5,878 nt of DNA from Candidatus Woesearchaeota archaeon (GTDB lineage: Archaea; Nanobdellota; Nanobdellia; Woesearchaeales; JACQNA01), in assembly GCA_016203335.1 (NCBI GenBank), contig JACQNA010000021.1:1-5878 (forward strand), in the 5' to 3' direction. The position numbers and the translations under genes are program-made. Below the pieces are notes generated by a model. That model was not told where the DNA came from, searched no databases, and was given only the letters and a program-made list of their open reading frames with translations. Below, piece after piece: positions 1 through 4,268 of this stretch (position 1 is the first letter of the stretch; every line of letters begins with the position of its first letter).

Positions 1-25
1 AAATTCAGCAAAACACGCTGAATTT
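1..25. repeat. Perfect 9-bp hairpin at the window edge
   Basis: AAATTCAGC (1-9) pairs with GCTGAATTT (17-25) around a seven-base loop. The AAATT arms give short T-runs on both strands, so it may terminate transcription entering from the left. The stem may continue outside the window. Confidence 0.4.
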
Positions 26-33
26 TAAGGGTG

Positions 34-47
34 GTGACATATGTCAC
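34..47. promoter_or_regulatory. Perfect 14-base palindrome near the left edge
   Basis: GTGACATATGTCAC is a spacer-free palindrome of the same length as the operator candidate at 4232-4245, though of different sequence apart from TGA/TCA ends. It could be an operator for a gene beyond the left edge. Nothing in the window shows which gene. Confidence 0.3.
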
Positions 48-87
48 TGCGGAATACACTCTAAACGCAAAGTCAAATTGGGTGTAC

Positions 88-194
88 CTCGCCGCACGCC
101 ACCACTGCGGCGGCAGACGCTCGCTCCGCTCGCTATGGGGCACCCCGGATGGGGCATCCCCCACCCCATCTGCGCAGCCGTGGCGTGCGGCGAG
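88..194. repeat. 107-base inverted-repeat element
   Basis: CTCGCCGCACGCCAC (88-102) is perfectly complementary to 180-194. The 77 bases between are themselves foldable, with GGGG-CA-CCCC (137-146) and GGATG-GGG-CATCC (147-159) as alternatives. The core CCCCGGATGGGGCATCCCCC (143-162) matches 4874-4892 with one base missing and one changed. A second stem follows at once: GGGTTGCTC pairs with GAGCAGCCC (about 198-228) with one G-T wobble. Two such elements in under 6 kb suggest an interspersed repeat family of this genome. Confidence 0.6.
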
Positions 195-251
195 GGAGGG
201 GTTGCTCCCTTCGGGAAACCCGAGCAGCCCGAGCGCAGCGAGGGCGTCGTA

Positions 252-274
252 TCGGAAATGTATGGCATTTCCGA
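252..274. repeat. Perfect 9-bp hairpin
   Basis: TCGGAAATG (252-260) pairs with CATTTCCGA (266-274) around the loop TATGG. It is one of a row of evenly placed hairpins between 252 and 339. A role in RNA stability or a repeat-element end are both possible. Confidence 0.45.
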
Positions 275-280
275 GTATGC

Positions 281-301
281 TCAAAAATCTTCAATTTTTG
301 A
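281..301. terminator. Terminator-like hairpin with A/T-run arms
   Basis: TCAAAAAT (281-288) pairs perfectly with ATTTTTGA (294-301) around a five-base loop. The arms give a run of five T on either strand, which suits the U-run termination of archaeal polymerase in both directions. It lies about 90 bases downstream of the operon stop codon. This is the best terminator candidate in the region, but it is not proven. Confidence 0.4.
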
Positions 302-323
302 CACACCGCCACCGGCGGCGCAA

Positions 324-339
324 GGGAAATAATTTTCCC
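324..339. terminator. Small hairpin GGGAAA/TTTCCC downstream of the operon
   Basis: A perfect 6-bp stem with a TAAT loop, starting about 50 bases after the operon stop codon on the minus strand. It lacks a long T-run, so it may stabilise the 3' end of the mRNA rather than terminate transcription by itself. Confidence 0.35.
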
Positions 340-392
340 GCCCATTTGACAGCACCTGTAAAACCCAAACGCGATGTGTATTAAGGGATATC

Positions 393-641
393 CTACCTAT
401 TGAATTTGTTATACAGCCATGCCACTGCATATCCTGCAATAAAGCCCAGCACTGCAGCCTCAACCAGCCCGGCAAGCGTTCCTCCAAATCCAAGGGACCA
501 GAACATGTGGCGCTGGCGCATCAGCTGCATTGCCCCAGTGTACATGCCCCATGGGCTGATGATGCTCAAGATGAGCACGCATCCTGCCCCGACAACCGCG
601 CCAGCATACCCTAATGCAAGCTCATTCCACTCTTTTGCCAT
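393..641 (-). CDS. Small two-helix membrane protein (DUF5676/holin-like plan)
   Basis: Last gene of the operon, 82 residues. NELALGYAGA opens a first membrane helix (about 10-29). A polar stretch follows (YTGAMQLMRQRHMF, about 34-47), then a second long hydrophobic segment (about 49-77) broken by E61, and the ending AWLYNKFNR. A terminal AWLYN after a glutamate-containing helix resembles the DUF5676 group of small membrane proteins, sometimes annotated as holin-like without experimental support. I consider that link tentative. The ATG at 641 is preceded by GAGGTGA (645-651) at good spacing, and the previous gene's TGA stop lies inside that ribosome binding site, so translation is coupled. Neither a pore nor a transport role can be shown from the sequence. 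Terminator-like hairpins follow downstream. Confidence 0.75.
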   Translation of the reverse strand: MAKEWNELALGYAGAVVGAGCVLILSIISPWGMYTGAMQLMRQRHMFWSLGFGGTLAGLVEAAVLGFIAGYAVAWLYNKFNR

Positions 642-644
642 GGT

Positions 645-1115
645 TCACCTCTTCCAGGAAAATACCCGCTCTTCAATGAGAGGTACTCCGTTGATCGTGA
701 TAGTAAATGCATTCACTTGCTCTCCGCCAGTGTCAAATAGGAGCGTCCCTGATACATGATGCCCGCTTAAGGAGGGTACAGAAATCGGCTTTATCAATTT
801 TCCGTTCACCTGCAGAGTGGTCATCTCCTGAAGATCAAATGCGCTTAAATCGACAGAATGGGTGTTTGCGGCGAACTGTACGGCGAGTTTTCCCGCGTCC
901 AGCGCCGGCGAAAGCTCTATCGCGACATCGCCAGAATCAGTGGTGCCGGTGATGATCGGAGAGAATGCATTTCCAGCAGAGAGTACTGCTTCATTGCCAT
1001 TCACTGCTGCCGCGCCTGCCGCTGGCTGATCCGGAAAAAGACCGGCAACAACATAGATAAGAACGCCTGCAATAATCACCAATCCGCCGTACATCAGGAG
1101 ATCAATTTTTTTCAT
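645..1115 (-). CDS. Membrane-anchored NTHSVDL/GHH-domain protein
   Basis: Eighth operon gene, 156 residues. MKKIDLLMYGG leads into one membrane helix (about 8-26). An Ala/Gly-rich linker follows, then a beta-rich outside domain from about 62. Within it stand NTHSVDL (84-90), an LVNGK-type strand near 101-106, SGHHVSGTLLF (117-127) and the terminal ERVFSW (149-154). I recall the pairing of an NTHSVDL-type strand with a GHH motif and a terminal R-V-F-x-W from uncharacterised bacterial and archaeal secreted proteins, but I know no assigned function. The single NTH histidine and the paired GHH histidines could form a metal site. I chose the ATG at 1115 rather than 1190 because GAGGTG (1121-1126) lies five bases upstream and the basic residues and helix begin at once. 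It overlaps the previous gene by 14 bases, another sign of coupled translation. Confidence 0.8.
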   Translation of the reverse strand: MKKIDLLMYGGLVIIAGVLIYVVAGLFPDQPAAGAAAVNGNEAVLSAGNAFSPIITGTTDSGDVAIELSPALDAGKLAVQFAANTHSVDLSAFDLQEMTTLQVNGKLIKPISVPSLSGHHVSGTLLFDTGGEQVNAFTITINGVPLIEERVFSWKR

Positions 1116-1527
1116 GCTCGCACCTCTTCGCGTGCCGCTTGTCCTGGATAAAGAGCACCATGCCGGCAACTGCAATGATGCCGCCAACAATCCAGAAAAA
1201 AAGAGAGAATCGCTGCAGCGGCTGGAACGGCACCCCAGCTATGATCAGGCCTGAATTGAACAGCAATAACCGATTGGAGATGCATTTCTTCTTGGTGTAC
1301 AGGTATATGGTAACCAACAGCAATCCAACGGCAATAAGCCATATCGGGATGGCTATCTTCGTAAGGAACAGCAACGGCATGCCGGTAACAGTGATGCCCA
1401 GAATGCCCAATAGTACAATAAGGCCCAGGCAGGCATTGTGGCATATTTGCCAAGAACCGAGTATGCTGGCGGCTCCAGAAACACTGCCGGTCATTGCGAT
1501 AAGCTTCTCTTTAACCCATTTGATCAT
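1102..1527 (-). CDS. Multi-span membrane protein with CHNAC motif
   Basis: Seventh operon gene, 141 residues. An amphipathic basic N-terminus (MIKWVKEKL) leads to Q-I-C29-H30-N-A-C33 at the edge of the first helix. About four hydrophobic segments follow (34-50, 56-77, 87-103 and 108-127), with a basic inside loop TKKK followed by C82. The tail RHAKRCEHEK is rich in His, Cys and charges. CHNAC at a membrane edge could bind metal or form a disulfide; it is not a haem-binding CxxCH. The general plan recalls small mercury-type or thiol transport proteins, but I cannot match a named family. I chose the ATG at 1527 over 1629 because AAGGAG (1535-1540) sits just upstream, only one base separates it from the previous stop, and the longer form would overlap the previous gene by 100 bases. 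Its 3' end overlaps the next gene by 14 bases. Confidence 0.78.
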   Translation of the reverse strand: MIKWVKEKLIAMTGSVSGAASILGSWQICHNACLGLIVLLGILGITVTGMPLLFLTKIAIPIWLIAVGLLLVTIYLYTKKKCISNRLLLFNSGLIIAGVPFQPLQRFSLFFWIVGGIIAVAGMVLFIQDKRHAKRCEHEKN

Positions 1528-1528
1528 G

Positions 1529-2020
1529 CTACCACTCCTTGCAGCAGTCCACGAGCTTTTTGACGATTGCTGACCACTTTTGCATGATGCCTTGCGGATT
1601 GCCGCCAGGCTTTGCGTGCATGTTTGCACCCTTCTCTTTCAGGTTTATCGCAAAGAACAAAGAGTAGAGTTCAAACGCAGCAGTAAAATACGCAGTGGCC
1701 TCTTCTTTGTTGGCATTCAGCTCTTTGGTGCCGGTCTCCAGGAGGCGCATGCTTGCTGCCAGGAGATGCTTGCTGATGCACCATTCCTCCCCTTCCGGAG
1801 CGCTTACCAGCTTTTTGAGGAGCTTGGTGCGCAGGCCGCGCACTGCAGAGAGCATATCCAGGTATTTGGCATCTCCTGTTTTCATCGCGGTAAAGAAAAA
1901 ATGCTCTTCCAGGCTGATGAGGTTCATCAGGGCTATGCTCAGGTCTTCGTCGCGCGAAAGATCCAGCTTGCTGCGCTGCGCCTGCGCTACCCAGTCATCG
2001 ACTTCCTGCTGCATCGCCAT
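1529..2020 (-). CDS. Cytosolic helical protein of unknown function
   Basis: Sixth operon gene, 163 residues, and the only product with neither signal nor membrane helix. It looks almost entirely helical. Recognisable stretches are ALMNLISLEEHFFFTA (30-45), a basic LRTKLLKKL (63-71), GEEWCISKHLLAASMRLLE (77-95), an FELYSLFF aromatic stretch (116-123) and a C-terminal WSAIVKKLVDCCKEW with paired C159-C160. I recall related proteins in other small-genome archaea that are annotated only as hypothetical. The start overlaps the previous stop as TAATG, and AGGTG lies about nine bases upstream, indicating translational coupling. As the sole inside component it could be an adaptor, chaperone or metal-donating partner for the membrane proteins, but nothing in the sequence settles this. 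A start two codons later is also possible. Confidence 0.78.
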   Translation of the reverse strand: MAMQQEVDDWVAQAQRSKLDLSRDEDLSIALMNLISLEEHFFFTAMKTGDAKYLDMLSAVRGLRTKLLKKLVSAPEGEEWCISKHLLAASMRLLETGTKELNANKEEATAYFTAAFELYSLFFAINLKEKGANMHAKPGGNPQGIMQKWSAIVKKLVDCCKEW

Positions 2021-2538
2021 TAGGAAAACACCTGCATCAGTATGCCGATGATGAGCAACAATCCGGCGGTGAGCAGCATGCCCTGAAACGGCAGTGCAGT
2101 CCCCCTGATCCTGGTCATGGTCTTGCTCAGCAGAGGGGTTATGGAGATGAGCAGCAGGCCGATCAGGGAGCCGACAATAAACTGGTTGATGACGTATGTC
2201 CTATTCAGCAGGCTTCCATAATCGCCGGCCAGGGAGATGTACAGCGGAGAGGCATCAGGAATCACCGGGAGCAAGGGCACGATAGTTGTTGCGAAGGAGA
2301 ACAGGATAATAAGGGTGTTCTGGAAAGGGACGTATGTTTTCTTGATATATTTGCGCAGCCACCATCCGAGTGAGGCTCCAAATGCGCCAATGAACAGTCC
2401 AATAACTAGCTTGCTTACCCCCATCCAGGCGGCAAATCCAGCAACCACCCCTGCGCTAATCGTGCAGAGCGGGCAGTGGGCATACGCTGCTGGGAGCAGG
2501 AGCAATGCGCTTATTGATGCTATGATAGGCTTCTTCAT
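2020..2538 (-). CDS. Polytopic membrane protein with predicted mature N-terminus HCPLC
   Basis: Fifth operon gene, 172 residues. The N-terminus is a classic signal sequence (MKKPIIA plus a hydrophobic core) ending in AYA at 18-20, a good signal-peptidase site. Cleavage would expose H21-C22-P-L-C25 as the new N-terminus outside the cell. About four further hydrophobic segments follow (roughly 41-60, 74-93, 117-135 and 150-169), with a short basic loop RKYIKK at 62-67. I do not recognise a named family, though similar HCPLC membrane proteins of unknown role exist in archaea. The CPLC pair could do thiol exchange or, with the adjacent histidine, bind a metal. GGTGA (2543-2547) four bases before the ATG supports this start. 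It lies 20 bases after the DUF411 gene, the widest gap in the operon, and its stop overlaps the next start as TAATG. The signal might instead stay uncleaved as a membrane helix. Confidence 0.82.
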   Translation of the reverse strand: MKKPIIASISALLLLPAAYAHCPLCTISAGVVAGFAAWMGVSKLVIGLFIGAFGASLGWWLRKYIKKTYVPFQNTLIILFSFATTIVPLLPVIPDASPLYISLAGDYGSLLNRTYVINQFIVGSLIGLLLISITPLLSKTMTRIRGTALPFQGMLLTAGLLLIIGILMQVFS

Positions 2539-2558
2539 GAGGTCACCGTAATCGCTAA

Positions 2559-3023
2559 TTAAATCACCATAAATGTTGTTATCTGGCCGTCAAGCTGGAC
2601 TGCGTAGATGGTAAAGGGCTCCTGCTTTGAGCCAGGCATGCCGGGCGATGCAGAGGGCATTCCCGGAAGCGCAATGCCCTTGATGGCAGGCTTTTCTGCC
2701 AGCAGCTTTTCGATCGCCTCAACCGGAACATGTCCTTCGATAAAGTAGTCGCCAATAACCACGGTATGGCAGGTCTCCATGCTGGGGGGAACACCATACT
2801 GCTTTTTGATGGGAGCGAGATATTCCTGGGTGACTGACTTCACCTGGTATCCCTTTCCCTGCAGATAGCTGCCAAACGCGCTGCAGCATCCGCAGCTCGA
2901 TGAGCGGTAGATGACTGCTTCAGTGCCGGTGAATTTTCCGCTTCCGCTGGAGCACCCGGCAATCACCACCAGAGCCAGCGCTGCCAGCATCAGAGGCAAT
3001 GTTCGGGTGAGCACTCTTCTCAT
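2559..3023 (-). CDS. DUF411 (CopG-like) lipoprotein, probable copper-binding protein
   Basis: Fourth operon gene, 154 residues. A lipoprotein signal is clear: MRRVLTR, a hydrophobic core (about 9-21) and a lipobox VIAGC with C24 as lipid attachment site. The mature part has the DUF411 hallmarks in order: C44-G-C46-C47 (SCGCC) at 44-47, GVP at 77-79, C85-H86 in METCHT, EGHVP at 96-100, and ALPGMP followed by SPGMP near the end. DUF411 includes bacterial CopG, a thioredoxin-fold copper-resistance protein that holds a multi-copper cluster through its cysteines. All the expected cysteines and the CH motif are present. An upstream in-frame ATG at 3035 adds four residues and cannot be excluded; either start keeps the signal intact. 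This is the only member of the operon whose family has a biochemical lead, and it points the operon towards copper or another soft metal. Confidence 0.88.
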   Translation of the reverse strand: MRRVLTRTLPLMLAALALVVIAGCSSGSGKFTGTEAVIYRSSSCGCCSAFGSYLQGKGYQVKSVTQEYLAPIKKQYGVPPSMETCHTVVIGDYFIEGHVPVEAIEKLLAEKPAIKGIALPGMPSASPGMPGSKQEPFTIYAVQLDGQITTFMVI

Positions 3024-3028
3024 TTCTA

Positions 3029-3238
3029 TCAACATCCCCCAACCATTGCTGGCTGCTGCTGGGGAGCGCTTCTCGCTGGCGCTGCTGGCTGCGGGGATGC
3101 AGCAGCAACTGCCCCCCCTGCTCCGCTTATGCTGTCTTCCAGTACGCCAATCTGAAATGCCTGCACGATGGCAAACCCAAACAGCAGCACCATCAGACCT
3201 ATCATGATGTATGCACCAATCTTCTGTTGCTCTTCCAT
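3029..3238 (-). CDS. Small single-helix membrane protein ending in MVGGC (second of a pair)
   Basis: Third operon gene, 69 residues. A short EEQQK N-terminus leads into one membrane helix (about 8-26), then VQAFQIGVL, then a Gly/Ala/Pro/Gln-rich linker of about 30 residues with no predicted fold. The C-terminus is PAMVGGC. It matches the previous gene in helix and QAFQI but lacks its polar segment, so the retained parts are the membrane anchor and the terminal motif. The start at 3238 is preferred to an in-frame ATG at 3328. It sits one base after the previous stop codon, and GGAGGGTG, which encodes the previous gene's GGC tail, serves as Shine-Dalgarno sequence. The longer form would overlap the previous gene by 89 bases and bury the helix behind a cysteine-containing extension. 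The function is unknown; a linker protein that presents a C-terminal cysteine outside the membrane is the simplest reading. Confidence 0.78.
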   Translation of the reverse strand: MEEQQKIGAYIMIGLMVLLFGFAIVQAFQIGVLEDSISGAGGAVAAASPQPAAPARSAPQQQPAMVGGC

Positions 3239-3239
3239 G

Positions 3240-3497
3240 TTAACACCCTCCGACCATTCCGCCTGCAGATGGCGAGCTTTGTATGTTCTTGCCTTGCAGC
3301 CTTGCAGGAATCGTTCCGTGCATGTCATAATTCATCCTTTCATTCTCTGTCCACCCTGCCATGTCTATTTGGCCGTTGCTGCTTGCTGCATTTCCTGTGG
3401 CTCCATCACCCAATGAGATTATTTGAAATGCCTGGAGCATCAACCCAAAAACCAAAAAAACAGCCACGCCAATGATGAGTATGTTGAGAGTTTCCAT
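3240..3497 (-). CDS. Small single-helix membrane protein ending in MVGGC (first of a pair)
   Basis: Second operon gene, 85 residues. One N-terminal membrane helix (about 5-24) runs into QAFQIISL, then a Gly/Asn/Ser-rich linker. A short polar segment follows at 48-71 (GWTENERMNYDMHG and IPARLQGK), then a Ser/Gly linker and the C-terminus MVGGC. The ATG at 3497 directly follows the previous stop codon (TAA-ATG). The G-rich codons of the previous gene's MVGGC tail (GGTGGGTGG) lie where a ribosome binding site is expected, so translation is probably coupled. The helix and the following QAFQI are shared with the next gene, pointing to an old duplication. No enzyme motif is visible. It could be a scaffold or anchor, or a substrate carrying the C-terminal signal. 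Overlap-free packing and the conserved ending make it a real gene despite its size. Confidence 0.8.
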   Translation of the reverse strand: METLNILIIGVAVFLVFGLMLQAFQIISLGDGATGNAASSNGQIDMAGWTENERMNYDMHGTIPARLQGKNIQSSPSAGGMVGGC

Positions 3498-4181
3498 TTA
3501 GCAGCCACCCACCATTGCGCCGCCGCTTGATTTACCCTGCTCAATGCCCCGGTATTTGTTGCTTGCCAGATTGATGTAGTTCAATGCGATCCCCTTCTCC
3601 TGGAGCACTGCTGCCTTTGTCTGATGGATTCCGGGGAAGAACAGGACTTTCCATTTTCCTATCTCAGAGAGGAGCTCCTCATCAGTATATTCAGCGCCAT
3701 GCCTGCTGATCAGGTATTTTGCCAGGCCGCGCATGGCATAGCTGTGCGCGCATCCGCACGCGGGCTGCCCGCTTTCGAAAATCACTGCACGCGCCCCACA
3801 ACAGTATTCACAAGAGATGCCGTTTTCTTTTTTGTATAATATGGAGATATAGCGCTCTTTGTCTGCCCCGCTGAGCTCAATGGTATTGTCCAGATTGCCT
3901 AGGGCGCTGATAGTGCGGTCAGCCTGCTGCGGGTTGTCCGGGCTGACATCATCATAGCTTACCCCAAGCTCCTTGCCGTAGATTGCGGGTACGCCCTGCG
4001 GAATAATCGCAGATGTTGGTGATGCGGCAACTGCCGTACGCTGTACACTCGCCTGTGCGCTTGCTCCTGGCTGCGCAATGACCTGCGCGCTGATGCTGCT
4101 CATGCGATAGGAATTTACTGCCAGCAGGATGAGCACTGCCAGCATGCCGATCTTGAGTATGGTTTCTTTGTGTTTATTCAT
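3498..4181 (-). CDS. Membrane-anchored CxxCC/CGCxH cysteine-cluster protein ending in MVGGC
   Basis: First gene of the operon, 227 residues. A short basic N-terminus leads into one membrane helix (about residues 9-23). A Ser/Ala/Gln-rich linker follows (about 27-62), then an outside domain (about 65-212). The domain holds C124-x2-C127-C128 and, 14 residues later, C142-G-C144-A-H146, a likely metal or disulfide centre; GKWKVLFFP is at 175-183. After a short SSGG linker it ends in MVGGC. I recall similar uncharacterised archaeal proteins with this cysteine pattern but know no function or family name. I chose the ATG at 4181 over the one at 4202 because GAGGTG (4188-4193) lies seven bases upstream, and the basic stretch and helix then start immediately. 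The stop codon touches the next start. Metal or thiol chemistry outside the cell is inference from the cysteines and neighbours; it is the only one of the three MVGGC proteins with a sizeable domain. Confidence 0.82.
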   Translation of the reverse strand: MNKHKETILKIGMLAVLILLAVNSYRMSSISAQVIAQPGASAQASVQRTAVAASPTSAIIPQGVPAIYGKELGVSYDDVSPDNPQQADRTISALGNLDNTIELSGADKERYISILYKKENGISCEYCCGARAVIFESGQPACGCAHSYAMRGLAKYLISRHGAEYTDEELLSEIGKWKVLFFPGIHQTKAAVLQEKGIALNYINLASNKYRGIEQGKSSGGAMVGGC

Positions 4182-4216
4182 GCGATGCACCTCACGCTGC
4201 ACAGAATTGAAACACC

Positions 4217-4222
4217 TTAATA
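4217..4222 (-). promoter_or_regulatory. Weak TATA-like element of the nine-gene operon
   Basis: TATTAA on the minus strand inside GGTATTAAGG is the best TATA-like match upstream of the first operon gene. Normal spacing would start transcription near 4194, leaving a leader of about a dozen bases that begins at the GAGGTG ribosome binding site (4188-4193). The match is much poorer than the TATA boxes of the other three promoters, which would fit a promoter that needs an activator. Readthrough from the regulator gene is also possible. Confidence 0.35.
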
Positions 4223-4231
4223 CCCTACTGG

Positions 4232-4245
4232 TGAAACTAGTTTCA
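4232..4245. promoter_or_regulatory. Perfect 14-base palindrome, candidate operator of the nine-gene operon
   Basis: TGAAACTAGTTTCA reads the same on both strands over 14 bases with no spacer. It lies between the regulator gene and the operon, nine bases upstream of the weak TATA-like element at 4217-4222. Dimeric MarR-type proteins usually bind palindromes of about this size. A site just upstream of the TATA box would suit an activator helping factors onto a poor promoter, but repression is also possible. I did not find a second copy in this window. Confidence 0.55.
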
Positions 4246-4268
4246 GTTCACTCTTGAGCATATTCGTC

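Larger units (their letters stand above)
1..392. other. Gene-free, hairpin-rich region downstream of the operon
   Basis: No believable gene lies here. Frames across it are repetitive, rich in Arg, Pro and Gly, differ between strands and lack a TATA box or Shine-Dalgarno sequence. The region is packed with dyad symmetries instead: hairpins at 1-25, 252-274, 281-301, 306-318 and 324-339, a palindrome at 34-47 and a 107-base inverted-repeat element at 88-194. Part of it probably forms the 3' end of the operon mRNA; the rest looks like an intergenic repeat cluster. GC content rises sharply at about 88-250. Confidence 0.65.

Noticed and set aside
31..384. Open frames on both strands across the left 392 bases
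   Set aside because: They are built from the inverted repeats, are rich in Arg/Pro/Gly, have no promoter or ribosome binding site, and overlap each other in several frames.
1..392. CRISPR array, tRNA or rRNA in the gene-free stretches
   Set aside because: There are no regularly spaced direct repeats with unique spacers, no cloverleaf, and no rRNA-like conserved blocks.
1429..1443. CHNAC as a haem c attachment site
   Set aside because: The haem motif is CxxCH. Here the histidine follows the first cysteine and the spacing is CxxxC.
3029..3328. Longer starts for several genes (3328, 1629, 1190, 4202, 5843)
   Set aside because: They run back into the previous gene or across the promoter, place extra residues before a membrane segment or signal, and lack ribosome binding sites, unlike the internal starts.
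3498..3512. MVGGC as a bacterial-type lipobox, CaaX box or GlyGly-CTERM signal
   Set aside because: A lipobox is N-terminal, a CaaX box has three residues after the Cys, and GlyGly-CTERM has a membrane helix and basic residues after the glycines. Here the chain ends at Cys.
3029..3512. The three MVGGC endings explained as recent gene duplication or conversion
   Set aside because: Codons differ at every position but Met, and the upstream linkers are unrelated.
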